Below are positions 8,924-18,260 of a stretch of 64,000 bases of DNA, one piece after another. The position numbers and the translations under genes were made by a program. This stretch comes from Prochlorococcus marinus str. MIT 1214. GTDB lineage: Bacteria; Cyanobacteriota; Cyanobacteriia; PCC-6307; Cyanobiaceae. Under the pieces are notes generated by a model that was not told the DNA's origin, did not search any database, and worked only from the letters and a program-made list of their open reading frames with translations. Numbering within the stretch: position 1 is the first letter of the stretch; the number at the start of each line of letters is the position of its first letter. The stretch covers positions 558,001 through 622,000 of the forward strand of contig NZ_CP114777.1 in the NCBI RefSeq assembly GCF_027359355.1, given 5' to 3'.

Positions 8924-9724
8924 TTATCTTCTACCCACAGCTAACAAAGCCGATTGTTCAGCACTTCTCATACTTTTAGAAAGTTCAATATTAAATTCAT
9001 TTGTTGATTGCTTAAAATCCCTCGAAATAATTATTGGTTTAGAGAAACAAATGGATGCCGATCCATAAAACTTCGGAATAACATCACTGTAGGCCAAGCC
9101 TACTGGAACGATTTTAATTTCCAAGCCTTTGTTAGAGGCAAGTTGAGCTAGGCGGATCAAGCCTTTTTTCAGTTTTACAGGCTCGCTAAATCGATTTATC
9201 TTTCCTTCTGGAAATACAACTAATTGCTGACTTGAAATCAACAAATCCACTGCATATCTAAGAGTAATTAAAGAAGGTCTTCCTTGATCAATTGGGAAAC
9301 AACCCAACCTATTTAAGAACCAACCTTGTAACCCTTTCATTTCTGATCGAGTGACCATATATCTACAATCTCTATTTGTAATCCTTCTCCCAGCTGCCAT
9401 AGTCAACATCAAAGCATCCCACCTAGATCTATGAGTGGGAGCAAGTACAACAGAACCACTTAAAGGTAAATTCTCTCCCCCAATAACTATTCTTCTTCGA
9501 AAAAAATTGTTCAACGCAAAATCTTGCGTAGCAAGCATCGCTAATCGACTCCAGAAAGGATCAATCCCAAGGCATATTTTTTTTTCTCTATGAAGAAGGG
9601 GCAAAAAATCCCTCTTTAACAAACCATGTAATGAAGTTAACTCCGAAAGCTTTATGATTAACGGTCGGACTGGGCAGTTACTCCAGCGGCTAAACCTTAT
9701 TTTGCTTTTGATGAATACAATCAA
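8924..9724 (-). CDS. plsC: 1-acyl-sn-glycerol-3-phosphate acyltransferase (PlsC-like)
   Basis: A membrane-associated acyltransferase that would make phosphatidic acid from lysophosphatidate. The catalytic HX4D motif is in 'THRSRWDAL', and the substrate motif is 'FPEGKINR'. A frame starting at ATG 9772 would run into the divergent pdxJ gene by 30 bases. I therefore favour the in-frame TTG at 9724 (about 266 residues), which leaves an 18-base gap to pdxJ; the true start remains uncertain. bolA lies about 80 bases downstream. Confidence 0.8.
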   Translation of the reverse strand: MIVFIKSKIRFSRWSNCPVRPLIIKLSELTSLHGLLKRDFLPLLHREKKICLGIDPFWSRLAMLATQDFALNNFFRRRIVIGGENLPLSGSVVLAPTHRSRWDALMLTMAAGRRITNRDCRYMVTRSEMKGLQGWFLNRLGCFPIDQGRPSLITLRYAVDLLISSQQLVVFPEGKINRFSEPVKLKKGLIRLAQLASNKGLEIKIVPVGLAYSDVIPKFYGSASICFSKPIIISRDFKQSTNEFNIELSKSMRSAEQSALLAVGRR

Positions 9725-9742
9725 AGTATATTTTAAATACCT

Positions 9743-10480
9743 ATGGCAAGTCTTGGTGTAAACATTGATCACATAGCAAATGTCCGAGAAGCTCGTAAGA
9801 CATTTGAACCTGATCCAGTAAAAATGGTTCTTTTAGCGGAATTAGGTGGGGCTGACGGCATAACAGTTCATCTAAGAGAAGATAGAAGGCATATTCAAGA
9901 TAGAGATCTAAATCTTCTAAAAGAGACTGTGCATACGCGACTAAATCTGGAAATGGCTGCAACTGAAGAAATGACTTCAATAGCACTTAATCTCAAGCCA
10001 GAGATGGTTACATTAGTTCCTGAAAAAAGGGAAGAGGTCACTACAGAAGGAGGACTCGATGTCATTAAACACAAAAACAAATTAAAGGAAATAATCCAAC
10101 GTCTTTCAGATGAGAATATTCCGGTTAGTCTTTTTGTTGATCCAGTTCAAGCTCAATTAGAAAATTGTGCTGAAGTAAATGCCGCCTGGATTGAACTGCA
10201 CACAGGTAAATATGCAATCACAAAAAACAATGCAAGAGATTTGGAATTATCCATTCTTCAAGAGAGTACAGCCAAAGCAAAATCCTATGGTTTGAGAGTA
10301 AACGCAGGGCATGGATTGACATATCAAAACGTTGAACCGATAGCAGCTATTGAAGGGATTGAAGAATTAAATATTGGCCATACAATTATTTCTAGAGCCC
10401 TTTCAGTAGGTTTATCTCAGGCAGTAAAAGAAATGAAATGCCTAATCATCAATCCAAGGAAAGACAACTTCTTACTTTAA
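9743..10480 (+). CDS. pdxJ: Pyridoxine 5'-phosphate synthase PdxJ
   Basis: PdxJ condenses 1-deoxyxylulose 5-phosphate with 3-amino-2-oxopropyl phosphate to form pyridoxine 5'-phosphate. The 245-residue TIM barrel begins with the family signature '[15 protein letters not shown]' and has '[18 protein letters not shown]', 'LFVDP' and 'ELHTGKYA', with '[11 protein letters not shown]' near the C-terminus. Length is normal. It is divergent from plsC and lies 27 bases before recC on the same strand. Confidence 0.97.
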   Translation: MASLGVNIDHIANVREARKTFEPDPVKMVLLAELGGADGITVHLREDRRHIQDRDLNLLKETVHTRLNLEMAATEEMTSIALNLKPEMVTLVPEKREEVTTEGGLDVIKHKNKLKEIIQRLSDENIPVSLFVDPVQAQLENCAEVNAAWIELHTGKYAITKNNARDLELSILQESTAKAKSYGLRVNAGHGLTYQNVEPIAAIEGIEELNIGHTIISRALSVGLSQAVKEMKCLIINPRKDNFLL

Positions 10481-10507
10481 AAATATTTTTAAATCGCTTT
10501 TTGACTC

Positions 10508-13500
10508 TTGCTAACAATTTATCGAAGTAATAAAGCTGAATGGTTAGCAGAGATACTAGGCCAGGAGCTCCGATTAAATCCTCCTGAAATAACTGAAGAA
10601 GTTAATATCATTGTAAGTACATGGCCATCAAGCAGATGGCTAGGTGAAAAACTTTCAATAATTAATAATATCAATGCATTAGTTAAATACCCTTTCCCTG
10701 GTACATATTTAAAAAGGTTAGTCAAGGGAATTATTGGTATTGATCCTAATGAACAAGATCCATGGGAAAAGAATCATCTTGTTTGGAATATTTTAGAATT
10801 ATTACCAGAATTAATGAAAAAAGAAGAAGCACAGTTAATTAGATCCTGGATAAACATAAGCGAAAAAGAAAATAAGCATATCAATCTGAATTTATGGGAT
10901 CTAGCAAACAATATTGCAGAGATATTTGATGATTACATACTTTATAGGCCTGAAATTATCAAGCAATGGTTAAGCAAGAAAGCAAAGATAAATTGTAGAG
11001 AAATTAGTGTTAATAAAAATATCTTATGGCAAGAAGTATTATTTAATTTATTATATAAAAAGATAAATAAAGATCCTTTCTGCATTCAAGTCGAAAAAGC
11101 TATTAAATGTTTAAAGAAAGATGATATTTCTAAACTGGATTATCCAAAAAATCTATACATCTATGGACTTAGCACTCTTGCACCATTACAAATAGATTTA
11201 ATTCAAGCATTATCAAAAGTAATAAATATAAAAATTTATTTAATTTCCCCTTGCAATGATCTTTGGCAAAGATGTGAAGCAAGAAGACTGAAATTTAGAA
11301 ACACGTGGAATACTCCTCCTGACAGACAATGGTTACTAGAATCTCCAAGACTTGAAGCCTTCCTTGGACGGATGGGGGCCGAATTTCAACAGTTGCTAGA
11401 GGGGAGTGGTGAATATCAATTAGGAGATAGAAATGAGGAAGATATTTTTTCTCTTACAGCAAATATCGCCACCAACAAAGGGGCCAAACCAAATTTATTA
11501 GAACAACTACAACAAGAATTGTTATCCACAAAAAGTGAAAGTATTTTAACCAAAGAAAAATCTGATAAATCACTACTTTTCCTTAAGGCACCAGGAAAGT
11601 ATCGGCAAGTAGAATTGATACGAGACCATATATTGCAGCTCTTCGCCAATGACAAGGAACTTAAACCTAGAGACATTTTAATAATGACACCACAGGTTGA
11701 TAGCTATGCGTCAATATTTACCTCAGTCTTTAACAATATAGATAAAAATACTACTCAGCTACCCTGGGTAATTACAGATAGAAGTCAAGAAGACAAAGTA
11801 GGTTTAATACATTTTGTGTTAAATCTGTTAGAGATTTCTGCATCTCGTCTAACCGCATCAACTTTTGAAAATTTATTAACTAATCCAGCATTACAAACGC
11901 AACAGAATATAAGTATTGACGAGGTGAATGACATAACCAAAAGCCTTCAATCCGCTGGCTTTACTTGGGGACTTGATTCTTCAGAAAGATTTGGGGAAGA
12001 AGCTCATAGCCTATGTTGGTGTTTAGAGAGATTTCTCCTTGGTCTTGTATTACCAGATGATCCATTTAATGGGATAAGAAATATCTCCCCTTATTCAGAG
12101 AATATTTCAAGTACAGAGTTTATAAAAGCCTGGGGTATACTTTCAAAAATTTGCAATTATATCGATGCGATTCGCTGTAAACGTTCATGTAAAGAATGGA
12201 TAAAACTTATAACATCACTCATAAAGGATTTATTTGGGGATGGTGGGGAATGGGCATGGGAAGAGAAACAACTACTAACTATTGTTAATTATTGGGGTCT
12301 CATAACAGATAATTGTGAACTAGAAATTGAATGTTTAGTAGTCAAAGACATTATCACCAAAGCATTAAGTGCTTCAAATGGCAAATTTGGTCATAGGACA
12401 GGGAAAATCACGATCAGCGCCTTAGAACCAATGAGGGCAATCCCTCATAAAATCATCATCGTTATGGGACTAGAAAGTAGAACTTTTCCAAGAATAGATA
12501 ATAGAAGAAGTTTTAACCTCCTAGAGAGAAAAAGAGAGCTTGGAGACCCTAACCAATATGACAAAGACCGCTATACATTGTTAGAAGCTTTAATCTCAAC
12601 TCGTCATAATCTTTTATTTTCTTGGAATTCCAAAGATGAAAAAACAGGAGAAGACCTCGAACCTCCCAGCCCTATTCAACAATGGCTAAATTACTTAAAA
12701 ATCAAATTAGGAGCTAATACTTATCAAGACATTCTCATTGAGCCACCAGCAAATCCTCTTGATCATTTGAACTTTATAAAAACCGAAAATTCACAAATCA
12801 TGAGTTGTGATAGGAAGAATCTAGAAACTAGAGAATGGCTTGAAAAAGCAATACCGACTAAAAATATCTCACTAGCATTACCGATAAAGTGGAAAGAACT
12901 AAACGTAAGCGTATTAAAATCTTATTCCTTCGAGAAAACCAAAGAATGGTTGCTTAATCCACAAATAACATGGCTAAAAGAGAATGAAATCCAATCAAAA
13001 GAATTTGTCAATCTTATGGAAGACAATGATTTACTAGAGCTTACAGAATTAGAAAGATATAAACTTCTTAAACATCGACTAGAAAATAGTGATCTCGTAA
13101 AAATTAACGGCACAAAAAATAATTCAAACTACTGGAAAAAAACCTATTCAGGAAAAGGTGTTTTCCCTCCAAAAAGCTCTGGTTTAATAGAGGAGGAACT
13201 TCTTGAGGAGCGATGGAATAATTTAATATCCGCAATATGCGCAAACGGAGAAATCACGAAAAAGAGTATTGAGATGCAAGAGTTAGAGGGTGAATTTTAC
13301 TTTGGAGGGAAGAATTTAATACAGATTGAAATTGGAAGTTTAAAATACAAAACTCTTATGAATGGATGGCTAAATCATTTATATTTATCTGCTAATAGTT
13401 CATTTAATTGTAAAACACTGATTATTTCTAGAAAAAAATGCTATGGCAAAAAAATTGATTTCGAAGTAAGCAAGGAGATTTTACCAATCAATACAAAAGA

Positions 13501-13801
13501 AGCGACTGAAACTCTAAGACAAATACATCAATTAGCAGCCTCAGGAAGAAATACTTGTTGGCCCATACCACCAGAAAGTGGGATGGCTTATGCCATTGCT
13601 ACAAAAGATAAGAATAAGAATGAGCAAGATTTATTTCAAAAGAGATGGGAAGGTGATTTATATATGCAAGGAGAACGCGAAACTCTAACAATGGAACTTT
13701 GCTTTGGCAAAAAATGCAAAGCCTCTACTTTTTTAGACAATGAATCATTTCATAATATATTAATGAGTCTTTATGAACCACTCCTAAAAAGAACCAACTA
13801 A
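10508..13801 (+). CDS. recC: Exodeoxyribonuclease V gamma subunit RecC
   Basis: This 1097-residue protein is the RecC subunit of RecBCD, which processes double-strand breaks and, in well-studied species, recognises Chi. The N-terminal 'YRSNKAEWLAEIL' and 'WPSSRWLGEKLS', the helicase-like middle with 'ISALEPMRAIPHKIIIVMGLE', and the degenerate nuclease-like C-terminal third match the family; length is close to E. coli RecC. The start is TTG at 10508. It heads a run with an ICMT-type methyltransferase, recB and recD, so all three subunits are present in one direction. Confidence 0.93.
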   Translation: MLTIYRSNKAEWLAEILGQELRLNPPEITEEVNIIVSTWPSSRWLGEKLSIINNINALVKYPFPGTYLKRLVKGIIGIDPNEQDPWEKNHLVWNILELLPELMKKEEAQLIRSWINISEKENKHINLNLWDLANNIAEIFDDYILYRPEIIKQWLSKKAKINCREISVNKNILWQEVLFNLLYKKINKDPFCIQVEKAIKCLKKDDISKLDYPKNLYIYGLSTLAPLQIDLIQALSKVINIKIYLISPCNDLWQRCEARRLKFRNTWNTPPDRQWLLESPRLEAFLGRMGAEFQQLLEGSGEYQLGDRNEEDIFSLTANIATNKGAKPNLLEQLQQELLSTKSESILTKEKSDKSLLFLKAPGKYRQVELIRDHILQLFANDKELKPRDILIMTPQVDSYASIFTSVFNNIDKNTTQLPWVITDRSQEDKVGLIHFVLNLLEISASRLTASTFENLLTNPALQTQQNISIDEVNDITKSLQSAGFTWGLDSSERFGEEAHSLCWCLERFLLGLVLPDDPFNGIRNISPYSENISSTEFIKAWGILSKICNYIDAIRCKRSCKEWIKLITSLIKDLFGDGGEWAWEEKQLLTIVNYWGLITDNCELEIECLVVKDIITKALSASNGKFGHRTGKITISALEPMRAIPHKIIIVMGLESRTFPRIDNRRSFNLLERKRELGDPNQYDKDRYTLLEALISTRHNLLFSWNSKDEKTGEDLEPPSPIQQWLNYLKIKLGANTYQDILIEPPANPLDHLNFIKTENSQIMSCDRKNLETREWLEKAIPTKNISLALPIKWKELNVSVLKSYSFEKTKEWLLNPQITWLKENEIQSKEFVNLMEDNDLLELTELERYKLLKHRLENSDLVKINGTKNNSNYWKKTYSGKGVFPPKSSGLIEEELLEERWNNLISAICANGEITKKSIEMQELEGEFYFGGKNLIQIEIGSLKYKTLMNGWLNHLYLSANSSFNCKTLIISRKKCYGKKIDFEVSKEILPINTKEATETLRQIHQLAASGRNTCWPIPPESGMAYAIATKDKNKNEQDLFQKRWEGDLYMQGERETLTMELCFGKKCKASTFLDNESFHNILMSLYEPLLKRTN

Positions 13802-13814
13802 TCTAGTAAATAAA

Positions 13815-14375
13815 ATGAAGCTAAATAAAGGAAATCTCTTTAAGGATATTAAAACTATCTTATCAAAATGGGGATTTAGCAAGAAGGGGCTACTGAATAA
13901 TACAAAAGGAGAGTGGTATTTATTTTCTCAAATATTTTTAATCCTCCTACATTTAATACCTCCCTACCCCAAAATAGAGCACATAACATATTCAATAAAT
14001 ACTTTTTGTACAATTCTTGGATTAGCAATTTCAATTCAAGGTCTATTCATTGCCATTAGAGCTTTCATAGATTTAGGAGAAAATCTTACACCACTTCCTT
14101 ATCCAATGAATGAATCGAGTCTGATAAAAAATAATTCATACCAAAGTGTTCGGCATCCTCTTTATAAGGGGTTATTATATATTTCATTAGGAATATGTAT
14201 TTTATCATTGAGTTTACTACATCTATCTCTACTCATTTCATTAGCTTATATTTTAAGAGTAAAAGCCTTAAAGGAAGAAGAAAGACTAAAAATTAAATTT
14301 CCTGAATACAAAAAATATATGAAAGAAGTGCCAGCTATTATAAAAAAAATAAAATATTTAGATTGGAGATACTGA
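13815..14375 (+). CDS. ICMT/PEMT-type integral membrane methyltransferase
   Basis: This 186-residue protein has four or five hydrophobic segments and the C-terminal signature of isoprenylcysteine carboxyl methyltransferase-like proteins: 'SVRHPLYKGLLY' (about 111-122) followed by 'LKEEERLKIKFPEYKKYMKE'. The family uses S-adenosylmethionine inside the membrane. The bacterial substrates are mostly unknown, with isoprenoid or lipid targets likely. It sits 13 bases after recC and about 96 bases before recB, an unexpected membrane enzyme inside a DNA-repair cluster. Confidence 0.8.
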   Translation: MKLNKGNLFKDIKTILSKWGFSKKGLLNNTKGEWYLFSQIFLILLHLIPPYPKIEHITYSINTFCTILGLAISIQGLFIAIRAFIDLGENLTPLPYPMNESSLIKNNSYQSVRHPLYKGLLYISLGICILSLSLLHLSLLISLAYILRVKALKEEERLKIKFPEYKKYMKEVPAIIKKIKYLDWRY

Positions 14376-14376
14376 A

Positions 14377-14469
14377 ATGGTAATTATAAACAATTTACAA
14401 CATCAAAGCCAAGAGGAAATAGAGATAAAAAGGCTTAGTTCTTATTTTATTATTATACCTATGAAATAA
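14377..14469 (+). CDS. Possible 30-residue peptide between methyltransferase gene and recB
   Basis: An ATG at 14377, one base after the methyltransferase stop, opens a 30-codon frame that ends with TAA two bases before the recB ATG. The peptide begins 'MVIINNLQHQ' and ends 'YFIIIPMK'. It fills the gap exactly, as a translationally coupled gene would. No family is recognised, and AT-rich sequence can give such a frame by chance, so this is a candidate only. Confidence 0.25.
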   Translation: MVIINNLQHQSQEEIEIKRLSSYFIIIPMK

Positions 14470-14471
14470 TC

Positions 14472-17400
14472 ATGACTAATATAGAATTATTTCAAGCGAA
14501 TAAATATCCTTTAACGAATGGAACACGTCTGATAGAAGCAAGTGCTGGAACAGGAAAAACATTTGCTCTTTCTCATCTTGTCTTAAGGTTATTGACTGAA
14601 CAAGAATATTCAATAGACGAAATACTAGTTGTTAGCTTTACAGAAGCAACAGCTTCAGAAATAAAAGGCAGAATAATTGAAAGATTAATTATTGCATTAA
14701 AAACTATTGAATCAATAAATACAAAAGTAAAACAATATCAAATTGACAGCGTATTAAATGAATGGGTCGAATTAAATATAACATCTAAAGAAAAAGCTTT
14801 ACATATAGCTTCCTTACTCTTAGAGGCATTAGAGCGAATTGACAATGCAGATATCACAACAATTCATGGATTTTGCAGCAAAACACTTCGTAGAGAAGCT
14901 ATTGAGAATGGAAATAATTTAAACCCAACCATCGAAAAAGATTCAGCATATCTCATAAAAGAAATTGTTGAAGAATATTGGAAAAAAGAAATATTAGAAA
15001 TAGAAATTTCAGAATTAAAAGGTATATTTAAAACTAATTTCAATTGTCAGAATTTAATTCATGTTCTTAATTCTCTGGATAATGATCCAAATAATATTTT
15101 CAAACAAACATTTAATAACTTAAAAATAGAAGAAAGTCTTTCAAATCAATTAAACAGCTATATTGAATCATTATGGATAGAATTTACGACTGTTTGGGAA
15201 GAAAAGGGACAGGAGCTTGAAGATTGCTTGAGGCAGATTGCTAAGGATCTAAGATCTCAGGGTATTACAGAGACAAAACCATACTCTTCCAAGCCTAGAA
15301 AAAATCGTTATGAGCTTTTAAGTAACTGGATTGAAAAATATAAAGATAAAAAGCGACCATCATATGAAGAGATTCAAAATCAAACTCTTATAAATAAATA
15401 TTTTCATCCTAAATATATTTACCAATTAGATATGAAGTATAGAATTGATTCTTGTTCAAAAGGAATGATGTCAACTCTTGATATTATAGGGGATTTATAT
15501 GATGGTCCAGGTGAATTCGTATGGGAACATGCTTTGTTATGGACTAAGAGAGAACTTGAAAAAAGAAAATCTAAAAAGGGTTTGATAAATTATTCTGATC
15601 TGCTTAAATTACTAGACCCCAAGAAATTAAATAGTAATGGAATTAAAGATGAAGTTAAACCTAATAATATCTATAAAAACTTAAAGCTTAGATATAAAGC
15701 AGCCTTGATCGATGAATTCCAAGATACTGACCCAGTCCAGTTAAGATTACTAAATGAAGCCTTTGGAAACCGATCAACGCACCTACTACTAATGATTGGA
15801 GATCCAAAGCAAGCAATCTATAGTTTCAGAGGCGGAAGCTTAAATACATATATGAAAGCCAGAGAAGCTTGTGATCAAATTCATATAATGAATTCTAATT
15901 ATAGAAGTACAAAACCACTAATTTTAACACTCAATAAATTATTTCTTGATGGTTTAATAAGGTCAAATCTATCAACTCAAGAACTTAATTCTTGTTCACA
16001 AGAAGATCTACTAAAACTGAATGGAATAAAAGCACCCTTTAAGATATTAAATCTATTAGACGATCATAAAAAAGAAAAAATACAACGAATAAAATTAGAA
16101 TCGAAAAGCAAAATAGAGGATAAGATACCGCAAATTATAGGATATTATTTATTAGAACTGTTAAGCAATAATCCCAAAGACTTAACCCCCTCAGATATTT
16201 GCATACTAGTCAATAGACACGATCAAGCTAAAAACATACATAGCTATTTATCAAAAATAAAAATTCCTTCACAACTCCTAAGCAATGAAAATATATTTAC
16301 TAGAGAGGGTGCTCAAATCCTACAGATTTTCATTAACTGTATTGTTAGTCCACATAACCAACAAAAACTTGCCCTGCTAGCTTGTTCTGAGCTAATGCAA
16401 TGGCAAAAGGAACAACTAATTGAATCAAAAATTAATGGAGATTTTGATACATTATCTTCAAAGTTCTATGAACTTGCAAAATTATTTCCAAAGATTGGAT
16501 TATTAGGTTCTTTATCAAATTTTCTAGAAGGGAAATCAATAGCTGATCTTTCTAATAGAGGAACTTTATTAGGGGATCTATACCAAATCTCTCAGCTAGT
16601 AGACGAACAAATCCATCGACAGAAATTTAATGCTTTAAGAGCATCACAGTGGCTGGGTAGTCAACGGTTCCAGTCCACTAAGCCAATACCTGAAGAATAT
16701 CAACCTAACAGTGCCATTAGTAATAGCTCCGTAAATATAATTACAATCCACAAGAGTAAAGGACTTCAATTTAAAATAGTAATTTGTCCATACTTATGGC
16801 AAAAGCCTCCAGATAAAAAAAGTCATTTATGGAGAGATAATCAAAATCTATTAATTTCTAAAAAGTATAAATGGCAAAACAAATATTGTTTATATCAAGA
16901 TTTCATTAGAAAAGAATCATTAAGTGAGGCAGAGCGATTAGCATACGTTGCTTTTACAAGAGCTAAAAAACAATTAATAATCCTGTGGGCAAAGGCTGCT
17001 GGTCAAGAAGGGAACCCTCTTTCAGGATTTTTATTTGGATCTGAGGCAATAAATCTAAATATAGAAGAACATACAAAAGAAATGATGGAAAAGTCATTCA
17101 AGAAAAGGAATTTAAAAGTTGATATTCAAGATATAAAAGTAATTGAAACCAATAAAACATTGACTCAGCCTAAAAGTGAACTCAAACTGTCACTTGGAGC
17201 AATCCCTAATCATCAGTTTGAGAATAATTGGGGAAGATATAGTTTTTCAAAATGGATCAAACAAAAAAATGTGGAATTAATTCTTGAAAACCTATCAGAT
17301 GAGTTGAATGAAGATCATGAATTTAAAGATGAAATTGAGGATGTTTCTCTCCAAGAAATTGATCAAGTATATATAGAAAAAGATCAAAGTATTGATAGAT

Positions 17401-18260
17401 TTGCAGATAAAAAATGGTTTGAAGAAAGTCCTATAAGTGAATTTCCTAGAGGACCAATAGCAGGGACTTGTCTTCATAAAATACTTGAAAGAATAGATTT
17501 CAATGATATTGAAAATCAAATAAAAGTTTCATCTATAATAGAAGAGGAATTAAATTTAGTTAATATAAGTAATTCATTTATTGAACCAATTAATATTTTA
17601 TTAAGGAGAATTGCAAATACACCTTTAGGCGGTCCATTAGGTAACTTTAAAATGAAAAATCTAGCTTCAAGAAGCTCTATCAAAGAATTAAAATTTGATA
17701 TTCCACTTTGTCATGAAGGTAATCCAATAAATACTCTAGAATTATCATCAATATTTAGAGAAGATATCCAAAATAAATATGGCTCAGACTATATAAAGAA
17801 ACTGATGAATCTAAATATTTATAGCAGCGGTTTCTTAACCGGATCCATAGACCATGTTTTTGCAGACAAACCAAATCACGAAATTGCTAAATGGTGGGTT
17901 TTAGATTGGAAAAGTAACTGGATAGGAACTCCCTTATCAAAAGAGAATGGTGCTTCTTCTTGTGGCCCCTCAAATTATTCAATTACCAGAATGGATGAAG
18001 AAATGTACCATCATCACTATCCACTACAAGCCCATATATATTTACTTGCCTTACATAGATTTTTAAATTGGAGGCTCCCTGATTATTCACCTCAAAAACA
18101 TCTTGGAGGTTACATTTATGTGTTTTTGAGAGGACTTCCAGATGAAGAAGTTTTAAAAGAAAATAATTTCCCTAAAGGGACTCCAGGCTTAATCGTCGAA
18201 CCAGCTCCTATAGAAAGAATAAAAAAATTAGATTTATTGATTAAAAGACGACATATATGA
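14472..18260 (+). CDS. recB: Exodeoxyribonuclease V beta subunit RecB
   Basis: RecB is the 3'-5' helicase and the only nuclease of RecBCD. The 1262-residue protein has Walker A 'EASAGTGKTFALSHLVL' (about 23-39), Walker B 'AALIDEFQDTDPVQL', the 'GDPKQAIYSFRGG' motif, and 'ITIHKSKGLQF' and 'AYVAFTRAKKQL' of SF1A helicases. The C-terminal nuclease domain has 'GTCLHKILE' (metal-binding His), 'LTGSIDHVF', 'WVLDWKSNW' (Asp and Lys) and 'YPLQAHIYLLALHRFL'. The catalytic set is complete, so the enzyme should be active. It overlaps recD by four bases (ATGA). Confidence 0.96.
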   Translation: MTNIELFQANKYPLTNGTRLIEASAGTGKTFALSHLVLRLLTEQEYSIDEILVVSFTEATASEIKGRIIERLIIALKTIESINTKVKQYQIDSVLNEWVELNITSKEKALHIASLLLEALERIDNADITTIHGFCSKTLRREAIENGNNLNPTIEKDSAYLIKEIVEEYWKKEILEIEISELKGIFKTNFNCQNLIHVLNSLDNDPNNIFKQTFNNLKIEESLSNQLNSYIESLWIEFTTVWEEKGQELEDCLRQIAKDLRSQGITETKPYSSKPRKNRYELLSNWIEKYKDKKRPSYEEIQNQTLINKYFHPKYIYQLDMKYRIDSCSKGMMSTLDIIGDLYDGPGEFVWEHALLWTKRELEKRKSKKGLINYSDLLKLLDPKKLNSNGIKDEVKPNNIYKNLKLRYKAALIDEFQDTDPVQLRLLNEAFGNRSTHLLLMIGDPKQAIYSFRGGSLNTYMKAREACDQIHIMNSNYRSTKPLILTLNKLFLDGLIRSNLSTQELNSCSQEDLLKLNGIKAPFKILNLLDDHKKEKIQRIKLESKSKIEDKIPQIIGYYLLELLSNNPKDLTPSDICILVNRHDQAKNIHSYLSKIKIPSQLLSNENIFTREGAQILQIFINCIVSPHNQQKLALLACSELMQWQKEQLIESKINGDFDTLSSKFYELAKLFPKIGLLGSLSNFLEGKSIADLSNRGTLLGDLYQISQLVDEQIHRQKFNALRASQWLGSQRFQSTKPIPEEYQPNSAISNSSVNIITIHKSKGLQFKIVICPYLWQKPPDKKSHLWRDNQNLLISKKYKWQNKYCLYQDFIRKESLSEAERLAYVAFTRAKKQLIILWAKAAGQEGNPLSGFLFGSEAINLNIEEHTKEMMEKSFKKRNLKVDIQDIKVIETNKTLTQPKSELKLSLGAIPNHQFENNWGRYSFSKWIKQKNVELILENLSDELNEDHEFKDEIEDVSLQEIDQVYIEKDQSIDRFADKKWFEESPISEFPRGPIAGTCLHKILERIDFNDIENQIKVSSIIEEELNLVNISNSFIEPINILLRRIANTPLGGPLGNFKMKNLASRSSIKELKFDIPLCHEGNPINTLELSSIFREDIQNKYGSDYIKKLMNLNIYSSGFLTGSIDHVFADKPNHEIAKWWVLDWKSNWIGTPLSKENGASSCGPSNYSITRMDEEMYHHHYPLQAHIYLLALHRFLNWRLPDYSPQKHLGGYIYVFLRGLPDEEVLKENNFPKGTPGLIVEPAPIERIKKLDLLIKRRHI

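Noticed and set aside
9725-9772. Upstream ATG start for plsC
   Set aside because: It would overlap the divergent pdxJ gene by 30 bases, and the extra residues are not part of the acyltransferase core; TTG 9724 is preferred, with doubt.
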